This document shows, one piece after another, positions 31,650 to 42,200 of a DNA stretch of 64,000 nucleotides (position 1 is the first letter of the stretch; each line of letters starts with the position of its first letter). The position numbers and the translations under genes are program-made. The notes beneath the pieces are model-generated. The model was not told where the DNA came from and did not search any database. It saw nothing but the letters and a program-made list of their open reading frames with translations. Source of the stretch: Schizochytrium sp. CCTCC M209059 (Eukaryota > Sar > Bigyra > Thraustochytrida > Thraustochytriidae); contig KN805390.1 in assembly GCA_000818945.1 (NCBI GenBank), forward strand, positions 471,507-535,506, in the 5' to 3' direction.

Positions 31650-32340
31650 GGAACAAGGAAATGAGGGAAGCCAAGCAAGCAAGGCGTCCTCGCCTCGCCT
31701 CGCGCCCGCGCCGTACGATGCGATGCGATGCGAGTCAAGCCAAGGCAAGGCAGCGCGTGTACGGCGAGGCGACGCGAAGCGGGTGTGCGTGCGAGCGAGC
31801 GTGCAGCCTGAGCACAGCGCAGCGCAGCCCGCGGCGCGTCAGGAAGGAGCAGCTGCAGCGGCGGCGGTGCAGCACAGCGCGCAGGGCTCGCTTCCGGGTG
31901 CGGCTCCGCCGCGTCGAGGCCGACATCTTCCCGGCGCGTAACGCAGAGCGAGCGCGACGGAACGAGAGGCGAGAAGTACCTTCTCCGCACGGCGCAGCAG
32001 CAGCGCATGGCGCAGCAGCGCGAGCGCGGCGCGGTCGCGGTCGCAGGCGGGACGACGCCGCGCTCGCGTCCGCGGTTTTGAAAAAATTCAAGCCGGGCTC
32101 GTTCGACGCCGCGGCGACGCGAGACGAGGCGAGGCGAGGCGAGGCCGACGTGCACGAGCGCGATCGTACGCCCGCGCGCCTGCACGGTCCGTCGCCCCGG
32201 CCAGCGCAGCGCCTCGGCTCGGCGCATGGGTTGAGTATGTGCGAGCGCCGCGGCGCTGTAAAGCGCGTGCAGCGCTTTCCGCGGCGCGCGGCCCCGCTTG
32301 CGGCCCTTGCGGGCGCGCGCCGGCACTGGGCTATCCGCGT

Positions 32341-32475
32341 CCGCAAGTCGGGAATCCGCCCGCCCAAGTGGAGAATCCCGCCCGCCCCGCGCCGCAAGTG
32401 CCGCAGACCCTGCCGCAAGTGCCGCAAACCGCGCCGCAAGTGTCGCAAACCGCGCCGCAAGTGCTACAAACCGCG
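32341..32475. repeat. GCAAGTG-type degenerate repeat, copy 2
   Basis: Six or so units built on CCGCAAGTG with 18-21 bp spacing. The first units (GCAAGTCGGGAATCCGC) differ by two bases from the array at 11321-11416. Confidence 0.65.
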
Positions 32476-33523
32476 CCCGCACCAAGGCTCCCGGACCTCG
32501 GCCCTCGCTCGCGCTTCCCTGCCCTACCTCCCCTCCGCTCGTCGCGCGCGCCGCGGTCGCGCTGTTGCTGCGCTGCGCTCCGCCTCCTCGCGGGCGGCCG
32601 CCTGTCGTCGCGCGAGCCGCGGGAAGCAGCCCGAGCGGGCAGGGCCTTCAAGTCCGCACGTCTGCCCCATCTATCCAGCCGCCAGGGGACGATTGATGTG
32701 CCGCCAGCCCGGGAGGAGCCGAGTGGGAGGGCGAAAATGGGTTGCGCAGGCGCGGGTGCCGAGAGAGAGCGGCGCAGTCGCCGACGCGGAGAGAGGGAAC
32801 GGTGCAGAGGAAGCGAGACGAGGCAGCGCAAGGCGGAGGGCGCAGCGAGGCGAGGCTGCGGAGGAGGGAGGAGGCAGGAGAGGAGACGGAAAGCGAGGGA
32901 GCGGAGGCGCGACAAACCGCCTTCGCAGCGCGGCAGAGAGCGCGGCAGAGCGCGGGGAAAGCGAGCGCAGGGGCGGGAAAGCGAGCGCGGGAGGAGGAGG
33001 AGGAGGAGGAGGAGGGCCCTGCGGCGCGCGGCGATTGTGGAGGCGCAGCGGAAAGCACCGTGCGGCCGGCAGGATTCGAATCAAATCGCAGCAGGAGCGA
33101 GGAGCGCAGGCGAATTTGGCGGTCGTGCGCAGCAGGCAGGCAGGCAGGGGGGAGAGCGAAGGAAGCCGCGGCCGAGGGCAGGCGAAACGTGCTCGCACGG
33201 GCCCGGAGCCAAGACGAGCTTTGGTCCGCGTTGCCGCCAGCCAGTTCTTGAGAGCGAGGGCTCTCTCGCTGCATTCATTCAGTCATCCCTCTCTATCGGC
33301 CGCAAGCCACACACAAACGACGTGTGCTTTCCCCTTCCAAGGTAAGGCAAGGCAAGGCCAGGGCACGTAGCTGGCTGGCCGTCCATCTCGCGCAGGCAGC
33401 GCCCTGCAAAGGTCGCCAGAGCCGAGTTCTGGGCACGAGGAGCCTAAGCGCGCAAGCGCGCGAGCTCGAGGTGGCGAGGCGCGCGTGGATTCAAAAGGGC
33501 GGCTCGATCTCCCCCTCTTTTCC

Positions 33524-33569
33524 TTCTTTTCTTTTCTTTTCTTTTCTTTTCTTTTCTTTTCTTTTCTTT
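33524..33569. repeat. (TTTTC)n microsatellite
   Basis: About nine copies of TTTTC. Confidence 0.9.
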
Positions 33570-33730
33570 GCAGTGCTTCCTCCCTTTTACCGTTCTTTCG
33601 TTCCTTCCCCCGTTCTCCCGTTCTGCGCCTTCCTGCTTTCTTTCCTTCTTTCTTTCTTTCTTTCTCGGGCGCGGCCGGGGGGCAGCCTGGGACTCACGGC
33701 GCAAGGCAGCGCCGCAGGGCAGAGCAGAGC

Positions 33731-33765
33731 CGAGTCGAGTCGAGTCGAGTCGAGTCGAGTCGAGC
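33731..33765. repeat. (GAGTC)n microsatellite
   Basis: Seven copies of CGAGT, just upstream of the next coding region. Confidence 0.9.
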
Positions 33766-33792
33766 GGCGGCGGACGAGGCGCGCGCGAGAGC

Positions 33793-35236
33793 ATGAAGCG
33801 CGCGCGGCCGGGCGAGGGCGGCGAGGTGCGCGCGGGGCGGGCGCGCGGGGCGGGCGGCGGCGCGGACGCGGTGGAGGCAGCGGCCGAGGCGGAGGCGGCA
33901 GTGGACCAAGAGCGCGAGGGTGATCAGCCCGGAGCAGCTGCGGCGCCTGCAGCACCTGCACCTGGCGCAGAAGCACCTGCAGCGCGCGCAGAGCCCGCTG
34001 CGCAAGGTACGCAAGGCGCCCGAGCCCGCGCAGGAGCACAACAGCGTGCTGCTTGGACGCGACAAGGGCGCAGCGGGACCCAAGGCGCCCGTAAAGGCGC
34101 ATAGGGAGGTCCGCCTCCGCACCGTCAGCAGGCAGCTGTGCGCTAGCAGAGACTATGACAAAGTGCTGCGCCTTTTCACCGCCGCTCTTCCACAGACTGC
34201 AAATGCTAATGCTCCAGCCTCATCGAGTGCAGCAGACCTCGGACGCCTCGACGCGCCCCGGGAACTCAAGAGGACTCCGTCTAGCGACGTGAACGTCATC
34301 AACCGCCAGCAAAACCTCCATCGCCACCAACACCACCAGCAGTACACCTCGATGCGCAAAGAATCCCTGACGCCGAGACCCTTGCTTTACCCGAACAACC
34401 AGCACCATGTGCTGCAGCAGCCCCAGCAGCAACTACAAAAGCAAAAGCTGGCAAAGCAACCTCAAGGCTACCAGCAAGAAGTCGCCCATGCCCTCCCCGA
34501 AGTTGGCAGCATCGCCGCCGCGGGAGGACCTGGGAGCACCCCCGGAAGCGCCAAGGCATTCCGAGAGGCCCGTTGGCGAGCTGAACGACGGAAACTGCGA
34601 GCGTCCCTAAAACTCGCGGAACTGCACTTTCAGGAATTGTCTGCGGCGCGTCAGTGCACCGTGTGCCAAGCGTCCCTTACACAGGAACAGGCGCACAAGG
34701 CTGCTCTTTCGTGCATGCGGGCCAAGCGTGACTTTCTCACGGTCAAGCTACGCAAGCTCGACAGGACCATTCACGCTCATGGTGCCGACGCCGCCGTGCG
34801 ACCTGCGCCGGTGCACTACACGTCGCTGACCCCTCGCGAGAAAATTCAGCTTCAGCAATCTGCGCCCGAGTCGTCGTGTTCGGCAGCCTCTTCTTCATCT
34901 TCTTCTTCGTCGTCGTCGTCTGCTTCCTCCACCTGCGGCTCCGCGTCGGGGATCCTGGCAGTGGCGGGAGGAGCGCCAACTTCCTTCAACACCACGGTCT
35001 TTGCGACTCGCGCCGATGCTGGCGGGGCCCCAAGAAAAACCGAGGAGAAGCCCAACGGTCCAAACGTGCGCCTTGGGTATGTGAACTACTTCCGGAGTCT
35101 CCGCAGCGAGGGCATGACTAACAAATTATGTCCTGTCTGCACGAGTCGACTGGATGACATGGGCGCCTTTCTTTCCACTCTCGACCGCCTCAGTTTTCTC
35201 GCGAACCAGCGATTCTTTGATGAGGCTAGCGACTAA
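33793..35236 (+). CDS. Uncharacterised protein with two CxxC motifs; 5' end uncertain
   Basis: The open frame 33902-35236 encodes about 444 residues but has no ATG near its 5' end; the apparent start at 33920 is GTG. A tentative model joins an 11-codon exon at 33793-33825 (ATGAAGCGC...) to 33902 through a 76-bp GT-AG intron, giving about 455 residues. That intron lacks a clear branch motif, so this is uncertain. The protein is Gln/His-rich in the middle and has a basic helical stretch with CTVC (near codons at 34660). A Ser tract of about 20 residues follows, then a C-terminal segment NKLCPVCTSRLDD followed by a hydrophobic helix. The two CxxC pairs could bind one zinc ion. I do not recognise the family and assign no function. 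Confidence 0.6.
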
Positions 35237-36523
35237 ACAAACGACCGCGAGCATAGCAAACTCGAGAGAAAGAGAGAGAGAGAGAGAGAAAGTCAGGGAA
35301 TTAGATTCCCTGGCCCGCCTCAGCGTCCCTGTAGACAGACACATGAGCTGACATTAGTTATTCTTTTTTTTCACCGCGGCAAGTAGCGCCGTGAACTGCA
35401 GCGGTCCGCGATCGTCCGTTTATCTATGACTGTCCAGCCTTGGCGGCGTTCGGGCTAGGCAAAAACGCAAGGCGTCCGGCGTGCTGCATGCGCATGTATG
35501 TTCAAGAGAGCGAAAGATGATGACTGGCTTCTAGTATGCAACGTCCCTCTTTCGCGAAAGCATCGCGCCCTTTTCGATCAATAATAAACCTCCCAAATAC
35601 ACTATCTTTATGAATTATTCGGCTGGAAATTAATTCATCCTTGTTGTGGTGTGCGCTTCCGCGACCGCGTCACCCAGACAAGAGAGCGAGCACAAGTCCT
35701 CGAATGGGTCGATGCACTTCTTGTCTATCGCCCCCACATTGCGCGCTTCCGGCCCCACACCTGGTAGTTCGCACCGCGCAGTTGCAGCTTTCGCGCGAGT
35801 GCTCGTGCGGACTCCTCAAGAAACCGCGCACAAGACACCCATGCCATGCGCCGCTCCACGCGCTGCAACTGACAGCAGTGCGGACGTGCGAGGGACAAAG
35901 CTGAGCGAGTGAGCGCATGCGCAGGCACCGAGGTGAGCTCGAGTGCAGCGCGTCGACGCGCAGTCTGGGTGGGATTCTCATGAGATGAGGGCGACGATGA
36001 CACCGACGACGCGTAGGAGGAGGCGACTCCAAGGACCTGCGCCTGAGAGCGCCGATACATCGAACGCCTTCAGCGGACCATTCGCAGGTTAACAAGGGCA
36101 GTCGCGAGTAACGCCCGTCATATTGCCCTATAGGCGGGGGGCGGGGGGTTAAAAGCATTATATGAGCACCAGGCCTCAAGGTTTCCTCCGGCCGGACCGC
36201 GCAAATGCGTCTTGCGCGTCATCACTCTCTCGCTCTGTCTCCTTCACTGACCACCACGCTTCAAGGGACAAAGGGCAGACGCAAATGCAGACGCAGACGC
36301 AGACACGCAGCGAGTGCTTCCTCCGTGCCCAAGCCACACCATGCCAAGGACATTTCGCTTGCCTTTTCTTGCCAACCGCGCCAGCAGCAGCTGGAGAGGC
36401 AAAGCTACGCAAGTGCAAGCGACGGCGATATCGAACTTAAATTACATCATGACATGGACAGCAAGTGCCAATACTTCGATTTTTTTTACTTTCCATGGAG
36501 AAAAAAAATGAGAGATTTATCGA
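35237..36523. other. Convergent intergenic region
   Basis: About 1.3 kb between converging genes. It has an AG dinucleotide array (35262-35291), AT-rich sequence near 35580-35640 and a G-rich run near 36133-36150. A minus-strand frame at 35725-36060 is compositionally plausible but has no recognisable domain, so no gene is called. Confidence 0.5.
35262..35291. repeat. (AG)n microsatellite
   Basis: About 14 AG dinucleotides with one interruption, in the 3' flank of the CxxC gene. Confidence 0.85.
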
Positions 36524-38551
36524 TCACAAAGGAGCAAAGGAGTGGCCACCTACGACCCACTCCACGCTCTCGACACCAGGCGAACGGCGCACCTTCATGC
36601 TGTAAATTAAAAGGGCAACAGCCTGCAAGGCATTCTGGCGACCCGCGCGCACCTGCCAAGGAAGGCCATGAACATAAAGCTGGAAATGAGGCACCGCATG
36701 ACCGTCCGGCGCCGGCACCGTGATGCGCTCGAGTCCCCACCCTTGCTGCACGGCAAAAAAGCCCGGGTCCGGAAGGTCCCGTCGCGAGTTGGCCAAAAAC
36801 ACCTGACGGTTGTCCTCGATGTGCATGGACTTCTTTAGCCAGTCTGTTGCCAGGTGCACGAGAATGTCTGGGTCGCAAGGCGGGGAGGCCGCATCCCACT
36901 GGTACTTGCTCAGTCGGTCGGGGCTGCCAAAAAGCGACTTGAGATGCGAAAGCACCGTTGCGCGCGTATACGTGCCACGGCCCGCGGCCACCAAAGGCTG
37001 CGCGACAACAAGTAGCGAGCGCTCCAAACGCGCGCGCTCGTCAAGCAACCGGTTGATCATGCTCATGTCCTGCTGGGCCTGAAAGAAAGCTTGCTGGTTG
37101 TTCCCCTGCTGGGCAACCATTGAGTTGTAATAATTCATCGCGCGTTGACGCGCAACTTCAAGCGGCTGTTGTTGCTGTTGTTGCTGCTGCAGGGCCAAGA
37201 GCTGCTGCTGCTGTTGCTGCTGCGAAACTGCATCCATCGTTATCAGACCCCCTGCCGCTGCTAAGAGGCCTTGCTGTGCAGACCCAGCCGTCGGCAGCAC
37301 TTGGGCTTGCAAGCTCTGGTCCAACATGCTCTTGGAAAACACTTGGCTGTTCAGCTCTACGAGATGACGCGTATTGCGCTCGAGCGGCTCAATTACATTC
37401 TCGCGAGCGTACTTGGACAGCGCCCGCGTGAGATTGTCCGTCCAGTCGTCAATCACATTCGCGACGCTCTGCACGCCTTGCCCTGAAGGTGACGACGGCA
37501 CTCCATTTTGCTGGTCCCAATCCACGGTCAGAGACTGCAGCAACAGGTACGCCGCCTCATCCATATCGCTCAGAGAGCTCGAAGTTGCACCATGCATATG
37601 GAATGGAGAGCCCTGCATCGGGAGAGGCGATGCGCAATTCGGACACGAGATGCTCACGGGCGTACTCAGGCTCGAAGGTGTTCCCATGGGACTTGCTTTA
37701 TTCCCCGGAGTCGCGCGAAGAGCTGCGAGATACCGAACTGCGCCACTACTTGGCGGTCGGTTCATGTATCCCGGACTTTGCAACGATGGACTTGAACGGA
37801 TGTGCGTCCCCGTGCGTCGCCGCACATTGTACGCGGCTGCGCTTCCTGGACTACTGTATGCCACCTTGCGCCGGACTTCTGGCGTCATTGGCTCTGCGGC
37901 GATATCTCTGGCACTTGACGACGACGACGACGCCAGCGAGCTCGTTGCACGCGCTTGGTCAGCCTTGATTCTTGCGCTTTGTTCGTCTTGGTGCTGCTGC
38001 TGCTGTTGCCGTTGATGTCTTCGTGCGGCGTCTCTGCGATGCTCCAAAGCCTCGCGCAGAGCTGCGGCCGTCGAGCCGAGTCCCAGTAGTTTCGTCTGCG
38101 TCTCGGTCAAAACTGACGCCGACGATCTTGCCACCGAACCTGTTGCTTGCTTCGCATACATGGCCATGAGAGATGGCGCTGCTCGCAACGTTTGCGCTGT
38201 GATCACCACACAAATGGCAATCACAATGCGAAAGAGTACCAGGACGCCCGCGATCCACGCTGCATGGTCGCCTTCGTAGTCCGGCCCAACGCCGCACGCC
38301 ATGCGAAGGGTGAGCAAAAGCAAGAGCACTTTGCGAACCGCCTCGGATCCTTCTGCGTCGCCCTCGCCCTCGCCCCCGCCCCCGTCTGCGCGAGCGCGCG
38401 TCTCGTCCACCTGCACCAGCGCCAGTGCTGTCATGAAGAGGGCCACCGCCACTCCTAGCGTCAGACGTAGCGCCCGCCGTCTCTCCCGCGTGCGGTGCAG
38501 CTCCACGTGCGCGTCCAGCGCCGCGCGCCGCTCGCTTGCGGCCCCGTGCAT
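36524..38551 (-). CDS. TMEM209: TMEM209-like (CytochromB561_N family) membrane protein
   Basis: A 675-residue protein. The N-terminal 130 residues contain about three membrane segments (near 30-48, 73-90 and 100-122). A long Ser/Gln-rich, probably disordered middle follows, with a CPNC motif and polyglutamine tracts near 425-450. The C-terminal domain (about 530-675) has an LSKYQWD segment, DILVHLATDWLKKSM, then a beta-rich part and QNALQAVALLIYSMKV. This arrangement matches TMEM209, whose mammalian form is a nuclear-envelope protein linked to nucleoporins. Despite the Pfam name there is no haem-binding cytochrome b561 core. The gene is divergent from kinesin A and convergent with the CxxC gene. 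Confidence 0.8.
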   Translation of the reverse strand: MHGAASERRAALDAHVELHRTRERRRALRLTLGVAVALFMTALALVQVDETRARADGGGGEGEGDAEGSEAVRKVLLLLLTLRMACGVGPDYEGDHAAWIAGVLVLFRIVIAICVVITAQTLRAAPSLMAMYAKQATGSVARSSASVLTETQTKLLGLGSTAAALREALEHRRDAARRHQRQQQQQHQDEQSARIKADQARATSSLASSSSSSARDIAAEPMTPEVRRKVAYSSPGSAAAYNVRRRTGTHIRSSPSLQSPGYMNRPPSSGAVRYLAALRATPGNKASPMGTPSSLSTPVSISCPNCASPLPMQGSPFHMHGATSSSLSDMDEAAYLLLQSLTVDWDQQNGVPSSPSGQGVQSVANVIDDWTDNLTRALSKYARENVIEPLERNTRHLVELNSQVFSKSMLDQSLQAQVLPTAGSAQQGLLAAAGGLITMDAVSQQQQQQQLLALQQQQQQQQPLEVARQRAMNYYNSMVAQQGNNQQAFFQAQQDMSMINRLLDERARLERSLLVVAQPLVAAGRGTYTRATVLSHLKSLFGSPDRLSKYQWDAASPPCDPDILVHLATDWLKKSMHIEDNRQVFLANSRRDLPDPGFFAVQQGWGLERITVPAPDGHAVPHFQLYVHGLPWQVRAGRQNALQAVALLIYSMKVRRSPGVESVEWVVGGHSFAPL

Positions 38552-39283
38552 CGTCTCGAGCTCCGCGCACGCGTCCTCGCGTCGTCGCGTTCGCCTCTGA
38601 AGAGCGCGGTTATGCGTTTGGATTGGCTTCGCCCGCCGGCCTTTCTTTCATCACCTAGGTCTTACTAGACCTAGGCCTAGACCTAGGTCTGTCCCGGAAC
38701 GATTATGGCTTGGCCTTCCGCAACAACCAAGGCCTTTCTTCGCAAAAGGCTCCCACGAGAATAACTGTCAGCGGGTCGAAGGCAAGAAAGCTTCGCGCGT
38801 TAATACAGCATTCGCCGTCACGATGCCGCGAGTGGCTTGCGATACTCAAGCATTCCGAGCAGAGTTTTTTTTGGTTTTTCGGGGCAGAAGCTTCTTTTTT
38901 TTCTTTGTCGCGAGCAGAAGAATTTTTCGTTTCTTTCGCTTCAATTTTGGTCATGATCAGCCCTGCCGGTCGTGTCTACGAACGAAGGATCGCTCACGCA
39001 GAAAACATACATAATGCGTGCAAGTGCCCCTTCATGTAATTTTTTTGGAGAGAAAAAAAACAAGGTAAAAACCTGACATCCTTTGCTGTTTTGGATTTGT
39101 CTATCGTCATCTCAAAATTCTAACGCTCGCTCGACCACGCAGTCTTCGCTCGCCGGTTCCACGGCCGGCGCGCTGGCGTCCGTACGCGGGGCGCGTGCGA
39201 GGCGTGACAAGGGGAACGGGGGAAAGGGTACAAGCTTGCCGCTCCCCGCGGGAGCGTCCGGCGTGAGGCCTGTGCGAAAAGGC
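38552..39283. promoter_or_regulatory. Divergent spacer between TMEM209 and kinesin A, with a palindromic CCTAGG array
   Basis: 732 bp between divergent genes. It contains the palindromic element at 38653-38690 and T-rich tracts near 38865-38945. The last 200 bp before kinesin A stay open in its frame without an ATG, and a donor-like AAG|GTAAAA lies near 39064, so a small upstream exon is possible. Confidence 0.5.
38653..38690. repeat. Overlapping palindromes on ACCTAGGTCT/AGACCTAGG
   Basis: CCTAGGTCT and its complement AGACCTAGG flank a TACT loop (perfect 9-bp stem). They are followed by a second perfect 12-bp palindrome, AGACCTAGGTCT. It lies about 100 bp upstream of the TMEM209 start codon. 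Confidence 0.85.
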
Positions 39284-42200
39284 ATGATGCCGCGATCGCC
39301 ACCGCTGTACCCGGAGACAGCGCTCGCAACACCGGGCGGGAAAAAAACACGCAAAGAACAAGCACAGAGCGAGACAGCGGAAGAGCTCGACCGCGTGCTT
39401 GTGGGCGTGCGTGTACGCCCGCTTCTCCCATCCGAACTCGGCAAATCTGACAAAGAGTCTTGGGCTTGGGACGAACAGCAAGTGTTTAGCAAGGACATTG
39501 ACTACAAGCAGCTTAATGATGCCGAAGTGGCCAGGCTTCCCGATGGACGCAAGAGCAAGTTCGCATTTGATCGAGTCTTTGCGCCCGACGAGCAAACCGT
39601 CGACGTCTACACGGATCAGGTCGCAGGTCTCGTCGAGCGCGTTGTCGAAGGGTACAACGCGACAATCCTTGCCTACGGTCAAACAACAAGCGGCAAAACG
39701 CACACCATTACCGGATCAGACGACGAAAAGGGAATTCTTCAGCTCGCACTTGAGGACCTCTTTGACCTTATTCGAAAGGACGGCTTTGATGCCGCCTATC
39801 GCTTCAGCGTGAACGTCTCGTATTGTGAAATCTATCAAGAAGTCGTCCGCGACCTGCTCGATCCAGCCAAACACCACCTTAGCATTGCGGACGATCCCCA
39901 GCGCGGACCTCTCGTGCGGGGTCTTACAGAGGTCACCGTCTCCACCGCGCAGGAAGCGCTCGATCTCGTCAGCAAAGGCCAGGAAACCCGCAAAGTCGGC
40001 GTTACGCAGATCTCCGCAAGCAGCAGCCGCTCGCATTCCATCTTCCAGGTCCGTGTTGAAAGCCGCCCGAGGCTCGACGATGCTGTCAACGAATCACACG
40101 ACAACGACGTACCCGATGCAGAGCCACGCGAGACGCCCGTTTCATCGGTGCCTTCATCGTCTGCAAACGATGCTCTGCGCAAGTGGGCTCACTCCTACGA
40201 GCGACCTCTTGCCGTGTCAACGCTCAGCGTGATTGATCTTGCAGGCAGCGAACGTGTTTCCAAGACTCAAGCTCGGGGGGAGCGGCTCAAAGAGGCCGGC
40301 TTTATCAACAAAAGTCTTGCGGCACTTGGAAACGTTATTGCCGCCATTAATGCAGGATCCTCACACATCCCCTTTCGATCGTGTAAACTCACGCGTCTGC
40401 TGACTTCGGCGCTCGGAGGGAATTCGTATACGGCAATGATCTGTTGCGTTACGCCTTCCATCTTGCACCACGACGAGTCACGATCGACCCTTCAATTTGC
40501 CCACCGCGCAAGCAAAATCAAAACGCATGCCAAACTTAATCAGGTCGAAACGGGCGACAAAATTCTCGAGGCCTTTAGAACGCAGGTTGGCACACTTCAA
40601 CGGGAACTGGCGCTCAATGTCTCCGAAAAGCAGCTACTTCAAGAAAAAGTTCAGGCACTCGAGCGCAAGCTTCACTCCAACCTCGCAAAGTCTCTTCAAA
40701 CACCGCGCTTTGCACGTCGCAAGTCCCTCGTGCCGCAGACGGCTGTGCGTCCGCGTCGCAACCCAGCCTTTGCGGCTGTGCCTGACGCCCCCTTTACAGT
40801 CGCACGTCTTCAACAGAGAGGCGATGCACCTCAGCACTCGGTCCGCTTTCAGACCAGCTTTGAAAGTGCCGAAGATGGTGATCCCTTTGTTGGGGCCGTC
40901 AACTCATTGGCAATTCGCTCCGAAGACGTTGACGCGCTCGAACATGAACTCGTTCAACGCGACCGTCAGGTTGCTTCTGCCAAGAGTCTCCTGCTAGGAG
41001 CTCAGGAAAAGCTTCGCGAGTTTCTCCATAACGCTCCCGCAAGCCCAGAGACTCGAGACGAAGACGAAGTCATCAGACTGCAGAATCAAGTCAAAGACGA
41101 GCGTGCACGCGCCGATCATCAAGAAGAGCGATCTCTGGCGCGAATTCGTGCTCTGGAAAAACAGTTGGAAAATCTCGAGGTCGCAGCAACTCAAGGGGCA
41201 CAAAGCGCGCTCGATGCTCAAAAAGCGCAATTCCAACTTGCCGAAGCGCAAACGCGAGTTCAAGTGCTCGAAAGGCAACTCCAAGTTTACGAGGAAGCCC
41301 GTCCTGAGCAGGATGATATAATCGCGGACCTAAGAGCGGAACTCGAACGCACCCGTCGCCGCGCTGACGCGCAAGAAAGCCGCGCAGATGCACAAGAAAA
41401 GCGCGCAAAAGCTCTCGAGCGCGATCTCGCGGATTGCAACACGCGAATAGAGCATTCACAAGTCTCGGTACAACGTCTACTTGGCTTGGCGCAACATCTT
41501 GACCAGGAAGCTTCTGATCCGTTGAACGCGCCACTCGATCAGCAATCCATCGACTTTCTAGAAAATGCCTTCGAAATATTGCAAAGTAAGCTTGAGCATG
41601 CTGATACAACGAGAGCCCAACAGGAACAGGCGCTCGCCCACGCAAATGATCAGGTAACGCGGCTTGAGAGCCAGCTCGAGAAAGCAACGTCCGAATTAGA
41701 ACAAGCGGCTACCCGCGCAAACAAAATCGAGGAAGATGCAAGCGCTGAGCAGGCCAGACTCGTTGCGGAGCATACGCAGGAACAAAGTACCTGGCAAACT
41801 CAACTTCGGCTTCTCGAGGATCGCGCCACAGAGCAAGAGGCTCTGCGCCAAAACGCAGCCTCTCTCCAAGAGGAACTGGAAGGTCTCCGCGCCAAGGTCG
41901 ATTCGGCCGAGGAGGAAAATGGCCGCCTTCGTCAAGTTGCAGAGAGCGAAAAGGCAGACCTATCATCTCGCCTCGAGGAACTTGAGACCGCGCTCGAGGC
42001 TCGCAATGCACAATTGGCAGAGCTAGACGACGCGCGCGCTGCTCTTGCCTTATCCGTAGAGGCAAAGGATAACGAAGTGGATGTCATCAAGAAAACATCC
42101 GAAGAACGGTACCAGTTCGCCGAAAATGAACTGCGCCAGCTTCAAGACGCCATCCGTGCGCACGAGGCACGCGAGCGAGACTACGCAGAGCGCAAGGGTC

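Noticed and set aside
33060..33085. Possible tRNA T-arm-like sequence (GGATTCGAATC)
   Set aside because: No acceptor stem, anticodon arm or D-arm can be folded around it.
33568..34104. Ala/Gly-rich frame starting at or before 33793
   Set aside because: Alternative frame of the CxxC gene region; alanine low complexity without the downstream conserved features, although its first 11 codons are used in the tentative spliced model.
35725..36060. Possible small minus-strand gene of 111 codons
   Set aside because: No domain, competing frames of equal length, and location in a convergent 3' region.
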